From Aspergillus flavus (taxonomy: Eukaryota > Ascomycota > Eurotiomycetes > Eurotiales > Aspergillaceae): a stretch of 64,000 bases of DNA. The position numbers were made by a program, and so were the translations under genes. Shown here piece after piece: positions 37,561 to 52,196 of the stretch. The stretch covers positions 4,526,001 through 4,590,000 of the forward strand of contig NC_092406.1 in the NCBI RefSeq assembly GCF_009017415.1. Direction: 5' to 3'. The notes beneath the pieces are model-generated. The model was not told the DNA's origin. It did not search any database and saw nothing but the letters and a program-made list of their open reading frames with translations. How positions within the stretch are numbered: the first letter of the stretch is position 1; each line of letters starts with the position of its first letter.

Positions 37561-40552
37561 GATTATTAATATTTTAAAGATTAAAAATAAAGAAATTAAT
37601 TTATAAAAATTTATTAAAAGTTTTATAATTAAATAAAGTTATTATTATATTTTTAATTATAGCTTTTTTTAATTATAAAAATATATTCTATTTTACTTCT
37701 TAATTTATAAATAATTTATAAAATTAAATATTTATTTTTTAAAATTATTGATATTATTATTAAAGCTACTAAAAAATAATTATAAATAGATTATAATTTT
37801 TATAAAAATTAAAATCTTTATATTGGAATATTTATAATGATTGATTTTATTAAATTAAATAAATATTTAATTTATTTCATTTTCTAGATTAGTATCATAA
37901 TTATAATCTATATTTATTTTTATTAATTTCTTTTAAATATAATTTTCTACTATAAAAATTTAATTTACTATTAATTTTAGAATTATAAATTAAAAATTTA
38001 ATAGATTTTTATAGTTTTTTAGTTAAGATTTTATTTGAAAATTATACTAATATTATTTATAACTCAATTTAAAATTAAATAATAATTATTCTTAGTTTTT
38101 TTATAGATCTAATATATTATAAAATATAGTTTTATAGTCTATCTTTTTTAAAAAATTCTAAAAATATAGATATAATATTTCTATATAAAATATTATATTA
38201 TTATTTTAAAAATCATATTTTTTCTATTTTTATATAGCTATATAATCTATTTGTAGTTCTATATATTATTTTAATTTAATAAACCTTTATTTTACATAGT
38301 TATATATAGTTTAAAATTAATTATTTGTTTTAATATATACATTTTCTTATATAAAATAAGATTTTTATATAATATTATTTTATAGTTAAAATAGTTTACT
38401 ATATATTTTATAATATTTATAAAAATGATTAATTTTTAATAAAATTAATTTTTTATTATATAATAATTTTATATAAATTCTTTTTATTATAATAAAAATA
38501 TTTATATTATAATAACTATTATCTATTTTTAATAGTTATTTATTTAATTTTAGTTCACTATTTTATATTTAATAGAAAATATATATTTATAATCTAGAGA
38601 CTTTAATATTAAATATTTTTATTCATTAATCTATATATTATATAACTATTAATATTTAAATTTTATTTAATTATTTAATTATATAATACATTAATATATA
38701 TAATTAATAAGAAAAGTTTATAAATTTTATTTACTATTTATAAAAACATTTTAATAATAATTTTTTATAGAATATATAACTTTTATAAAATTTAATAATC
38801 AAATATTAGATTATTATCTAGTAAATTAATTATGTATTATACTATAAATATTACTATTATAGATTGTATTAAAATTAATTATAAAAAATATTTTTATAAA
38901 TCTTTTTATATACTAGATCTATTTAATCTACTATTTTCAATTCTATAGTTAAAGAAAGATATATCTATTGTATTATTTTAAAATCTATAGTTATAAAATA
39001 TATTTTATAATAATATAAAATTTATATTTGTATAAATATTTAATTTAATTAATATTATTTAATTTTATATATACTATTAATCTCTTCAGAAAAAATCTGT
39101 TCTTTATTTTAAAATATTACTAGTTTTTAATCTAGTTTTATTTTATTATAATTATTAATAAGTCTTAAAATTAAGTTATATAGTTAATTAATATTAATTT
39201 ATATAGTTAGTTTTATATAAAGATATTTAAAATTATAGATATATAAAATTTAACTATACTATTATTTTTAATAATTGAAATAAATATTAATATTATATAT
39301 TTTAGTATTTTATAGAACTTTTCTTAATTGATAATTTTAATTATATTATTAATTTATAGATTTGATTTATTTTATAAATTAAAATTATTTTATTATAATA
39401 TATAAATATGCTATTTATATAGAGTCTAGTTTTAATGCTATTAACTTTTTATTAAATTATTATTTTTCTAATATTTTATAATCTAATAAATCTATTTTTT
39501 TTATTTTTTTAATATTTTTAAATCTAGTCTTTTAAATATATTTTCTTATAATTATAGCTATTATTTATAAAAAAGCTATTAAAATTAAAACTATATAATT
39601 AAATTAGATTATTATTATTTAAAAAAATAAATATATATAGATTATATAATACATAATTATAATCTTAATAAATTAAAATTAAAAAAATACTTAAGATTAG
39701 TAACTTATATCTTTTTTTATTTTTTTCATTTTTTTTTATTTTTTTTAATTTTTTTTCTTTCTTAGCTTTTTGAACTTTTTTAGTAGAAATAACTATTTAT
39801 AGCTTTAAATAATTTAACAGTATAATCTATATAATATAATTACTAATCTTTAAATAAATATTTTAATGTAAAAAATTTTTAATAATACTTAATATAATAT
39901 ATTTATAAAAAAGTCTAATAAAATTATATATTTAAAGAATAGATTATTTACTTTTTAATAGTAATTATATATATTTATTAAACTATTGTAGTTTTATAAT
40001 TTACATTAAAAAGTCTTATAGTTTAAATTATAGTATAGATTTAATTTTAATACTAGATTATTAAACTATAGTATTAGTTTATAAAAAGTAGATACTACTA
40101 CTATTAGATATAGAATAATTAATAGTTAAAAAATATATTTATAAGATTTTATATAAATATAATTATATTAATTATAGATTTATTTTATATAACTAAAAAA
40201 AAGATAGAAAAGAAAATATTGTATCACTAGATCTAAAAAATCTAGTGGACTTAGAAATTATTACTATAACTATAAATTATATTACTATTAATCTATAAAT
40301 ATAGAAAAAAAATAATATTATTATGTATAGTATATAGAAAGAATATTTATTTTTTATTTATTTTTATATACTATTAATTAATACTATATTTTAGAAAAAA
40401 TTATATTTATAGTTAATATTATAGAAATAATAGTAGAATTATTATGTATTCTATTATTTATTAAAATTATATAATAATAGAAAGGTTTTATTATAGCTAT
40501 ATTATATATTACTAAGTATAAAATATAAAGTATCATATAAATAAAAAATTAT
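37561..40552. other. AT-rich sequence without recognised gene
   Basis: About 3 kb after the Copia G tail. The 3' LTR of G should lie here but no repeat partner was found. A long pyrimidine-rich run is at 39711-39782. Nothing else recognised. Confidence 0.3.
39711..39782. repeat. Pyrimidine-rich tract
   Basis: About 72 bp, nearly all T and C on the plus strand with only a few interrupting purines. It could be a purine primer tract of a minus-strand element, but no LTR was recognised next to it. Confidence 0.5.
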
Positions 40553-40600
40553 TATTATAGTATAATTCTAGATTACTATTCTACTGGTTTTAACTATCTA

Positions 40601-40757
40601 TATAGATGAATGAAGAACACTAGTTTCTTCATTAAAGATAAAAATTCTTGAATTCTTAATGATTCTATAAATAAAGAAAGGCCTTTTATATTAATCTAAA
40701 TTATATGATTATAGATAAAGAGTCTTTATTTTAATAGAAAATTTCTAGATAATTATA
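40601..40757 (+). repeat. Left LTR of element H
   Basis: 157 bp. It retains gaatgaagaacactag and gaaaggcc words that are mutated in the right LTR. Confidence 0.8.
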
Positions 40758-43602
40758 TATCTTTTCAATAGTATTAAGATTTTAGAAATTTTTTAAAAAA
40801 ATAATATCTTTAATTTAGATAAATAGTTTAATTAATAGATTTATAGAATTTACTTTTATAGATATATATTATATATTAATATTACTATTATGAATAGTTT
40901 TATAAATCTAATATATTAAGATTTTAATATATTTAAAATAAATATAAAACTATATATTTTAAATAAATTATATAACTAATATAAAATTAATATATAAAAT
41001 TATTAATTTTATATATTTAAAATCTATCTTTTTTAAAATATTAATAATCTATTTTATTTTTTATTTACTGTAGATATAATAGTATATTTAACTTTATATA
41101 TAAATAAATTTATTATAGATTAAAATTTAAATAATTATAAAATTAAACTATTAACTAATATTAAAATATATCTAGTAATTAATTTTTATATATTAAAATA
41201 TTTTATATAATTAATATGAATCTATTCAAAAGCTTTATTATAATATATAAAATAATTATTATTAATATTAATAAATTTAAAAAAATTTTATTATAAAAAA
41301 TAAAGTATAGAAAATAGATTAATTATAGTATATAATTTAATAAATTATTTATAAAATAATATATATATTTTAGTAATTTTTTAATTATAAGTACTATTTT
41401 AAATCTAATTTATAATATTAAATATATTAATAATTTAAATAGGATTTAATAATATTATTTAACTTATAAATTAATTTTTACATTAATTTTAATATAAATT
41501 TTTTTTTTATTTTTTATAATCTTTATTTTAAAATAATAATTAGCTCTATTAATATCTATTATATTAAATAAATTATTAAACTATAATTTTATTTTTTAAT
41601 ATAAATATTAAAATTAATTATTATAATATTATTTATATATATAATTGATATAGTATTATAATAATTTGTAAAGAAATATTTATTTATTTTTATAAAATAA
41701 AAATTAATCATTATAAATTAATTATAGAAATTAAAATATTATAATTTATAGATTATTTAAAATTATAAAAAATAGATTTAATTTATAGATTTAATTTAAT
41801 TTAGTATTAAAATCTATAGATTACTAAATATAGATTATTTTTTTAGAATTTTTTTTAAAAAAAGAAATATATAATTATAAAATAGTTATATTAATTAATA
41901 AAAAAAATTTATAAATTTCTTTATATTTAAATCTAAATTTAATATGATTTTAATCTTTTTTTATATTAATAAAAATTTATTATTTATATTTTATAGCCAG
42001 TAATATAAATTATTTATTAATATATTTAGTTATATTAATCTATTTATATAATATAATATATAAATATATTTTAATAATAATACATTTTTAATATTAATAT
42101 TTTTAATTATTTTAAATAAATATATAATATTTTTAATTAATAAATGAAAATAATTTTTTTAAATAAAAATTAATATTTAATTTTAACTTTAAATATATTT
42201 AATATATCTATTAATATTAGATAATATTTATTAAAAAATAATTTAATATTTTTTTAAAATTAAATATATAATATATAAATATATAATATAATTTATAATA
42301 GTTTATATACTATATTAATAATCTTTTATAATTTTATCAATAAAATTATTAAAATTAATAATTTAAATATTTAAATTAAATTTAAAAAATTTTTAATATT
42401 TTTTATAGTAAAATTATAGTTCTCTATAGATTTAACTATATAAATAAAATTATTATTTTTTAATTTTTTTTAAATTTTATAGTTTATCTTATACTTTTTA
42501 TATTTTTTTAATAAATTTATTAATATTAATTTTTTAAATAATTAACTTTATTATAATATTTATAAAAAAAACAAGATTTTTAAAAAGAAGGATTTTTTAT
42601 TATTTTTTTTTATATAAATTATTTATCTATATTAATTTTAATAATACTAATTCATAAAATATTTAATTTTCTTTTTATTTTTTTTTGTAAATAAATATAT
42701 ATAATTTTATTAAGAGTAATTATTCTTTATTAAAATATCTATTTAAATATAAAATAATAAATAAATTTTAGATTTGTTTTAAATTATATAAAATAAACTA
42801 TATTTTTAAAAATTTAAATATTTTTTTTTAAAATTATAATTAATTTATTAAATAATATAATTAATTTAAATATATTGTTTAAATATTTTTATAATTGATA
42901 AATTAAATATATATAAATAATAATTTAAATATTTTTAAATAATTAAATATTAATAAACATATTAAATCTTTTCTATAAATAATCTTTTAATTTTTTTTAA
43001 AATTTCTATTTTAATAATTTTATATTAAATTATATATAATATTAATAAATAAATGATATTCATTATTTCTTATTAACCTTTTTCTATTCTATTTCTTTTA
43101 ATTTTATTAATTTTTATCTTTAATACTTTTTTTAAAAGAATAAAAATATTTTTTTTATAGCTATAATAACTAGTTTAATTGTATATATTATAGATTAATC
43201 AGATTTTATTTTTATAGATTTAATATTACTAAAAACTTTGAAATATAAATAATTTTTTTAAAATTATTCTTTATATATTTTAAGATTTAAAATAAATAAT
43301 AATATTTTTTAACTAGATTTAATAAATATTAGTATTTATTAATAGAAATAGCTTTAAAATATCTACTATTTAATTTATTATAGATTATAGTATAGATATA
43401 ATATCTTAAATAATATAATTTTTTAATAATTATTTTAAAAATTTGAATAAAATTATTTAAAAATAATTAATAATTTTAAATTCTAGAAAATAGTATATTA
43501 AAATTATATTATAAAAAAATTATTATTAAAATTTTAAATAATTTTAAAAAAATTAAAATAATTAATTAATAGTCTAGAAGCTAAATTTCTGATCTTATAA
43601 TT

Positions 43603-43761
43603 TATAAATAAATAAAAAATACTAGATTTTTAATTAAAAATAAAAATTCTTAAATTCTTAATAATTCTATAGCTATAAAAAAAGGTTTTTTATACTGGTC
43701 TAAATAACGTGATTATAGATAAAGAGCCTTTCTTCTAACAAAGAACTTTTAGGCAACTACA
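43603..43761 (+). repeat. Right LTR of element H
   Basis: 159 bp. Its first half is RIP-mutated, while its second half is nearly intact (actggtctaaataacgtg, gagcctttcttc, ggcaactaca). The left LTR shows the opposite pattern, so together the two preserve most of the unmutated LTR. Confidence 0.8.
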
Positions 43762-43931
43762 ATCTATTATATAGTTTTCTACTATATATATATCGATTTA
43801 ATTTTAATTCTATTATAGCTTTTTAAACTATATTTTATTTAAGTTATTTATCTATCTATATAGAATTTAATCTATGGTGTATCTATATATTAGCTCTAAT
43901 TAATTTATCTAATTAAAGCTATATTTTAATA

Positions 43932-46900
43932 TTATATAGCTCTAGTTATAAAATTAGTATATATATATAAATATATCTACTATTTTCTAATTATTTACTA
44001 ATCTAGTAATTTTATTAATATATATAAAAAATATTACTAAATAAACTAATAAATTATTTAATATTATAGTAATACTTATAATTTTATAAAAATAGTTTTA
44101 AACTATCAAAAAGAAAATAAAAAAAATTAATATAAACTATTATAAATTATTTATTTAAATAAAATAATAACAAGACTACAAGATATATCTAGTAATTAAT
44201 TAAAATTTTCATTAAAAAACTATTTTAATAGTTATTTCTATAATTAATATATTGATTTAACTTTTTAAAATTACTATTAAAAGATTTATAATTTTTTTAA
44301 TAAAAATATCTCTATTATATAATTTTTTAATCATTATTTTTATTAATCTATCTAAATATTTACTTAATTTTAATAAATTTAATAATAATTATTAAAATCT
44401 CCTCCGCTTTATTTTATAAATAAAAAAAATAATGTTTAATCAAAATTAATTTTCTATGTTATAAATCTATATAATTTATATGATTCATTATTTAAAAAAA
44501 GTTTTATATATTTAGATTTTATTCTATTTTTTTACTACAATTTAATAGCTATTCAACTATATTAATATTTTAAAATTATAATTATATATATAATATATAA
44601 AATAATCTATATTAATTTTAATAAAAAATAAAGAATTTAATGTGTTTTATTAATTTTCAATATAAAATATTAAAAGTTAAGTATTTCAAACTACTTTTGC
44701 TAATATTAAAATCAGAAATTAATTAAATTAAAAATTATATTTTTATACTATAATCTATCTATTAATAATTATATATAATTTTTTTAAAAAAAATTAAAAT
44801 AACTATTATTTAAAATATAAAGACTATAATATTTAGAGATTAAGAAATTATTTTTAATTATATTTATTGTTGAATAAAATATTTAAAATTCTATTTTATT
44901 TATATAAAATGCGATTAAAAAGCTTTTTAAATTCGTTATTAAATTTACTATTAATTTTAATACTATAAATCTATTTTTTTTAATACTAAATTCTTTTTAT
45001 TTATTATAATTTTTAAAATTATTTCATTTATTACTATACTTAAGTTAATATATATTTATATATAGTATAGAGCATAATATTTAATACTATTTTTAAAATT
45101 ATTATTTCTAAAATTATTATTTTTTAACTTATTAGTTTACTATAAAAAACATTTTTATAGTTTATTTTCTATTATTTCAAATATATTTACTAGTAAAAAA
45201 AATAAATCTAATATAAATTACAATAATTATTTATATATATTATTTATTAATTTATTACTATTATTTAAAAAGGTTTTATTAAAAAAATTAATTATATTAA
45301 TTTAATAATTCTATTAATTCTATTAATTAAATAAAATTAAAAATATTTTAATTATATATTATTAAATTATACAGCTATTTCAAAAAGAATAATAAATAAA
45401 AAATAAATTTTAAAATGAAATTTAAAATTAAAGTCTTTAAAAATATTTATTAAAGTAGAAGATTTTAATAAAAAATAAAAATACTTTAATTATTTATTAT
45501 ATTATTATATTTTTATAAAGTTAAAATTATTTAAAAAAACTCTATTGTTAATTATTTAATTAATTTACTATTCTATTAGTTTGAATTTATTTTAATTTAA
45601 ATAATATAATCTTTATATAGATTTTACTATTTATAAATTATAATTTATTAGTTAATAATAATTTTTACTATTAAAATTATAATATATTTATTTAACTAAA
45701 TGAAATCTAAAGTTTAAATACTATTTTTATTTAAATTAATCTTAAAATGTATTTATAACATTTAAAATATTAAGAAATTATAATATTAATTTACTTTTTT
45801 TTATAAATCTATTTTATATATAATTAAAAATATTATTATTATATATATTATATTATTATAAAGTAAACTAATAATATTATAAAAACTAAACTAGATTTTA
45901 ACAATTATATATAATTATAATATTAAATTAATGAAAAAAAATCTATTTATTTAATTTTTTATATACTATATTATACAAAACATGTATAATATTATATAAA
46001 CATTTTTTAAAAATTATAAAAAAAGATTAATATATTTTCATTTATTATTTAATTGAAAAAATCTTTATTTCTATATTAACTATTAAGCTTTAAATATTAT
46101 AATAATTAAAAATTACTATCTATTACTATTGATTAAAAAAGTTTTAAGTAATTTAAAAAAATTTAAATATTTTATTAAATTTAATATTATCTCTATTATT
46201 AAATATTATTTAAATAAAATGAAAATAAAAATAAATAATTATATTTGAAATCTATCTAAATCTATATAAATTATTTATAATATTTTTTAGATTAATTAAG
46301 ATTTTAATAATTTTGTAAAAATAGATAAACAATATACTATAAAAATATTTAAATATAATTTATATTATTTATTAAAATAATATTTTAATCTATAGCTAAA
46401 TTTATTTTGAAAAGATTATAAAAAATTAGATTATTTACTAAAATATTTAAATATAAATTTTTAATTTTGAAATGAAATTTTTAAATATTATTATTAATTA
46501 AAATAATATTTATATAGATTTTAAAAAAACTTAAAAGAATTATTAAATAGTTTATTTTAATTTTTATTATTAATCTATTACAAGCTTTTTAACAGTTATT
46601 ATAGTATTTATTTATTTAATTTATAAACTAGCTATAAATATTTTAAAAAAGTATTTTAAAATTATTTTTATTTTAGAATTATTTAACTAAATTGAAAATA
46701 TAATTTTAAAAATAAAGATATTTAATTATATTTTTATTAGTATTTTATTCTACTATAATAATAAAAATATACTATATTTAATAGTTTTTATATAAAGTAT
46801 TTTATTATTAAACATAATTATAAAATTTATAATAAATTATATATTATTATTTATTATCTTAAAAAATAATATTTTAAATTTAAAAATATTTTATATATAT

Positions 46901-48640
46901 TAAAATATTAAATTATTAATAAATTTACTAATACAAATTTTAATTTTGATTTAATTTTAAAATTAGCTATTATTTTAAAAAATTAAAGATTAAATTATAT
47001 TTATTATTTAAATTATTGATACTTTTCTAAAAAAAATAAATAGAGTCTATACTAAAATTAAATAATTTTAAAAATTAAAAATATATATTTTGTCTATTAA
47101 ATTATTATAAATTTTATATAATTTATAAATAAATTACTTACAATTATTAAAAATTTTAAAATTAAAATCTTTTTATTTTTATTTTATAAAAAAATATTTA
47201 TTTTATAAATATTATTAATTTAAAATATATTACTATATCAATTATTAAATCTAAAATTATTATATTTATTATCTGTATTTAAATATACTTAATAAAATAT
47301 ATTTATAGATTTTTATTTATTTAATATTTAATTAAAAATTTAATACTATATTAATTATTACTATTTATTTAATTTTAATAAAATATTTTATAATTGATTA
47401 ATTTATTATTATTATTAAAAAATTATAAATTTATATTTTTAATATATTTAAAAATTATATAATTTATTTTAAAATATTATATTTTTTAGAAATAATTATT
47501 AATTAAATATTGATATTAATTTAATTTAATTATTTAATATATTTTTATAATTTTAAAATTATAAGGATTTAAATAAAATAAATAAATTTAATAATAATTT
47601 AATTTAAGCTGATTAACTAGATTTTTAATTAAATATAAAGATAATTAATAGTAGAGTAAAATAATAACTGATTTTTTTTTATATAAACTTACTAAATAAT
47701 ATATTTAATTATTAAGTAGATTTATAAAAATAAATTAAATCTTTTTTACTTTTAATATTTAATAGTCTAGTTTAATAATATAATAATTTAATTTAAATAT
47801 TAATAAGTTTAGTAATATTATAATTAAAATAATTTAATAATTAAATTAATAAATTATAAATAATCATTAATTATTTTAATAAAAATCTAAATATTTCTAG
47901 ATATACTATTAAATTAAGAAATTTAAAAATAATAAATAATAAGAATAACTCTTTTAATTATATTTCTTTATAAATAATATATATTATTCTATAATTAATT
48001 TTAATAATTAATAATATAATTAAAAAATATATAAAAATATAATACATAATTTAATTAATAATAATTTATAAAATATTTTTAATTTATTATTGAAAACTTT
48101 TAATTAAATAAAGATTTATTTTAATTAATTAAAAATTAGATAAACAATTAAATTATAATTAAAGTTCTAAAAACTATTTATTATAAAATTATTTAAATTA
48201 TTAAAATCTTAAAAAGTAATATAATAATTAAATAACTAAATAATTAAATATATTATAAAAATATGAATATTTTTATAAATTATATATATAATTTTATTTA
48301 ATAGAAAAATAGAGAATTTATATATATAAATATTTAAATTTCTTTATAAAATATAATATTAAATTAATTAATATTTTAATTTAATAATATAAAAAAGTTT
48401 ATTATTATATTTATTATGCGTTTTTTAATTATATTATTAATTATTCCAATTAATTAAATAATTGTATAATATTATATATTATATTTATAAATTGATCTAA
48501 TTAAAAGAATTATTTTTTTATTATTAATTATTTTTTAATTATAATAATTAAATAGTATATCTAAAAATATTAAAATCTTTGTTTAATTACTATTTTTATT
48601 ATTATTAATCTATTAATTTAATTATTAAATTATATTATTT
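43932..48640. other. AT-rich sequence, probably in part internal region of family E element (minus)
   Basis: The first part follows the E LTR on its internal side, so some of it should be the E internal region on the minus strand. A small GC word (ctcctccgct) is at about 44399-44408. CA and TG persist in tCAa/tTGa contexts, more than in the hAT region. No domain motif recognised. The last 600 bp contain one copy of a direct repeat also found right of D2. Confidence 0.35.
48050..48410 (+). repeat. Direct repeat, left copy
   Basis: Aligns by eye with 59150-59630 with small indels. The copies lie on the two sides of Copia D2. Identity unknown: LTRs of an outer element or two fragments of one family. 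Confidence 0.55.
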
Positions 48641-48648
48641 TTATATTA

Positions 48649-48815
48649 AATATTATATATTAAATAAAAACTAATTTATAATAAAATTTAAGTTTTTATT
48701 ATTCTATTTTTAGCTAGTTTTTTAACTAAATACTATAAATAAAGATTTATTTAATAATTGAAAAAATCTATTTTTTAAACTATTTAAAACCATTAAATAA
48801 AATTCTCTATTAATA
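48649..48815 (-). repeat. 3' LTR of D2
   Basis: About 167 bp, a reverse-complement match to the D1 and D3 LTRs, with the purine tract on its internal side. Confidence 0.75.
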
Positions 48816-48829
48816 TTTTTTTTATTTCA

Positions 48830-49021
48830 ATTAAAATATAAGATCTAAATAAAGTTTTTTATAATTAATATCTATAAGATATTTAAAATTAACAAAAGAT
48901 TTAAAATTACTAAAATATTTAAATATATTATTAACTAGTAATTTAATAAAATTATCTATTAGATTATTTATTTATTTATATAATTAATTATAAATATTTC
49001 CTTTATAATAATTATAGATTT
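48830..49021 (-). pseudogene. Copia D2 RNase H end
   Basis: The minus strand reads N-L-I-D-N-F-I-K-L-L-V-N-N-I-F-K-Y-F, parallel to the D3 and D1 tails (N-L-A-D-x-F-T-K-P-L signature). It is cut at 49021 by E2 and resumes at 50438. Confidence 0.72.
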
Positions 49022-50437
49022 TGTTAGGATGTGGCTTTAGTAGAGAGACTAATCAGAGCTAATATATAGATAGGCTATAGAGATTTTTTTTAATAAATTT
49101 AATTTATAATTATATAGATAATATAGTAGTAGTTTCTTAGCTTTTTTAAGAAAAAATATTTATATAAAATTTTTAAAATGTAATTTATTTTTTAAAATAG
49201 TATTAATTTATTTTATAATAATAATATATGTATAATAGTATTGTTTTTAGCTATATATAAACTAAATATATAGAAAAATTAGATTAATATTATATTTTTG
49301 TAATATTTTAAGTCTTGTAAGTAGATTTTAAAATTAAATACTAATAAGAATATTATTTACAGTATAAATTTTATTAAATTAAATAGATATATTATAATTT
49401 TAATAGTAAAAATTAATATTAAATAATAATATATAAATAATAAAGCCTATATAAAATTATATTATTTAAGTTAAAACAAATTTAAAATAATAAAATAGTA
49501 AATTAATTAAATGATTAAAAATAAAGCTTTTTTTTTTAAATAATTTTAAATTTATAGAGTTATAATAATATAGTAAATAATTCAACTATTTTTATTTTTT
49601 TAGTTATTACAATAAATGATTTTAATAAATATTTTTAAGAATTTAGTTTTAAATTTTATTTTAAAATCTATTTTTTATTTATTATTTTTTTTAATCTATA
49701 AAATAAAGTAATAGGGATTTTTATAATTATTTTTAAATTTATTAAAGTTAGATAAATACTCGAAAAAATAAATAAAAATAATAGATAATAAATTAATTAA
49801 TAAAAATATTTCTATTAAAAAAATCATAAATTTTTTAATAATAAGTCTAAAAGTCTAGATAGATATATTAATTATAAAAATAACTATTAAAATAATTCTT
49901 TTATATTTTAAAATAATTTAAAAATTAGTTTTTTTAAATAATTTCTTTTAATATTCTAGAATTTTATTTTAAATAATAAATTTTTAATATAGATAAGACT
50001 TTTATTTATAATATTTTATTTTAAAATTACAGCTTCTACTTCTAGTCTTATAATTTAGTAATTTTAAATTTAAATATAATAATATATTTATCTATTTATT
50101 TAAAGTAATTAAATTAGTTCATTTTATATTAGAATATATAAATTATAAAATGATTTAAATTACTAAATAAAAATAGTAGTGAACGTATAATAAACATTTC
50201 TAGATATACTAGCTCTATAAAAAGAAATTATATAATATTAAAATATAGCTTTAATAGATAGATTAATTAGGATAATATATAGATAGACTATAGATCAGAC
50301 TATATATAAATAGATAGACAAGACATAGCTTAGAGAACTATAATAGAATTAGAGTTAAATATATAGATATATAGTCGGGGGTTATATGATAAATAATTAG
50401 GGCTCGTAGAATAGCAATCCAAGATCGTACTATAACA
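49022..50437 (+). mobile_element. Small LTR element E2 (1.4 kb) inserted in D2
   Basis: It starts TGTTAGGATGTGG and ends TATAACA. The 3' LTR is 50236-50437. The 5' LTR is recognisable only over its first 60 bp (49022-49082) and then diverges or is deleted. Flanking pentamers gattt (49017-49021) and gaatt (50438-50442) match at four of five positions, and the D2 sequence is continuous across the insertion when compared with D3. Far too short to encode a polyprotein, so it is a non-autonomous or internally deleted copy. Both ends are conspicuously less mutated than the middle. Confidence 0.72.
50236..50437 (+). repeat. 3' LTR of E2
   Basis: 202 bp with a purine-rich tract (aaaaagaaa) before it. 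The last 65 bp are GC-richer and almost free of RIP-type change. It matches the split minus-strand LTR at 40553-43931. Confidence 0.78.
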
Positions 50438-52196
50438 GAATTATAGATATTATATATTAATTTATTTAAAAAAATATATATAATTAATAAATAATATTAT
50501 AATAATAACTTTATTATTATTTATATAAATGGTTTTATTTCTTAGTAAATTAATAGATTTTATAATCATTTAAAACTAAAATCTATTATAAACTATTAAA
50601 ATAATTAAAATTATTTTAATATTTTTTAAAAAATAGAAATACAAGTATAAAAAGCTATAAATATTTATATAAACTTTTTATTTATATAATTTTTCTGTAT
50701 AGTATTAATATATATTTTAAAATATTTAATTTATAATCTAGAATAATTTATAAATATAAATATATGAATATTATAATAATTTTTTATAATTATATAATTA
50801 ACTTTATTAAAATAAATAATATAATAGTAAAAATAGAATATATATATATTATACTAAATTTAGTTTTAATTATTAATTAACTTATATAATCTATAATTTT
50901 TATATATAGATTTATTATTGAATTATTTTTATTAAAATTATTATTTTCAATTTTTATTTAATAGTATTTTTATTATTATTCAAATATATAATATAGTATA
51001 TTAAAAATATAGATATAGAATATAAAATATAATCTATTATTTTAGTATAGTATAATATTATATATATATATATTTTAATATAATATAATTATTTTTTTTA
51101 TAATTATAAATTATATTATAATCTAAAAATTTAATTAATTTATTAATAATATTAAATTTAAATAATTCTATAAATTTTTACTATATAATAATAATATTAA
51201 TTTTTATTAATATTATTATAAATACATTATTTATATATAAAAATATTATTTTATTACTTTTAATATAAACATACTATTCTTTAATAATTAAAATAAAATC
51301 TATTTTTTATAATTGAGTATTAATATTTTTATTTTATAAATATATTATTTATTTAAAACTATATAATAGTTTATTAAAATAGTAAAGTATTTTTATTCTA
51401 TTTTTTTTTAATTTAATAGATTATATTATATACATATATTTTTTATTAATATTTATATTTAAATATATTATATAAAACTTAATTTATTTCTACTTTATAT
51501 TTTAAAAAGTTATAAATATAATAACTATTTTATTAAAAATATTTATAATTACTAGTATATATATTTTATTAAATTCTATAAAATATTATTACTTAATACT
51601 ATAAACTATCTATTATATTTTTAAATTATATAATATATTTATTTTTATTAATTGATAAATAAAAATATAATATTATATAATTAAAGAATATAATAGATTT
51701 TTTAATATAATTATGGTATTTATATTTATTATATATAGCATTTCTTTTATTTATAACTAATAAAATTCTGAATTTTAAATTATTTTTATATTTTTTTAAT
51801 AATATATTTATAATCTAATATTTAATTATTTATATATCATTAATTTAATTATATTTTTAATACTAGTATTTTTAATAAAAAATAAAGATTTATCTAGTAA
51901 TTTAAATATAGCTAATTATATTAAAGTATTATTCTGATTATTTGAATTTATATAAATTTTATTAAAAATAATATTTTATAATTATTTAATTTTATTAATA
52001 TCTAGATACTATATTTTAAAGAATATAACTATTATTATTTTTTAAATTAATAAAATATTTAATTTTAGTTTATAGTAATTTTTTTAAATTTATAGTAATA
52101 TACTTTATATTTAAAGATTTTAAAAAATTTTATTAACCATTTGGTATTTAGTAGATTCATTATTTATAATAATTCTAGAAAAAATTTTGTATTATA
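50438..52196 (-). pseudogene. Copia D2: RNase H start and reverse transcriptase
   Basis: Continues D2 on the minus strand after E2. The RNase H middle lies at about 50440-50560 and the RNase H start at about 50580-50680. A ~180-bp stretch at roughly 50690-50870 has no counterpart at 22951-23214. RT with Y-V-D-D as Y-I-N-N is at 51226-51237. Region 50990-51480 aligns with D3 part 1 (651-1074). It is cut at 52196 by D1. Confidence 0.75.
52192..52196. other. Target-site duplication of D1, left copy (ttata)
   Basis: Identical to 56248-56252, directly flanking the D1 LTRs. Confidence 0.7.

Larger units (their letters stand above)
40601..43761 (+). mobile_element. LTR retrotransposon H, 3.2 kb, inserted in the E LTR
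   Basis: LTRs 40601-40757 and 43603-43761 have TGTAG...CTACA termini (outer ends RIP-mutated) and are flanked by a perfect 5-bp duplication atcta (40596-40600, 43762-43766). The internal part is only 2.85 kb, short for an autonomous element. A degraded text at 41060-41300 could be read as a protease region, but no domain is secure, so superfamily and autonomy are open. Orientation is taken from the TG...CA ends only. Confidence 0.8.
40553..43931 (-). repeat. LTR of family E (minus), split by element H
   Basis: The two halves are 40553-40600 and 43767-43931; joined they form an LTR of about 210 bp. They match the reverse complement of the E2 3' LTR (50236-50437) along the full length, including RIP-mutated versions of TGTTATAGTACGATC at the outer end. 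Sequence to the right (43932 on) resembles the region upstream of the E2 3' LTR, so this is a 3' LTR whose internal region lies to the right. Confidence 0.75.

Noticed and set aside
39711..39782. Purine primer tract of a minus-strand element
   Set aside because: No LTR partner was found on the left side, so it is listed only as a pyrimidine-rich tract.
50375..50437. tRNA-like or structural RNA gene in a GC-richer patch
   Set aside because: No cloverleaf could be folded by eye, and the patch is the end of the E2 LTR, repeated in mutated form at 40553-40600.
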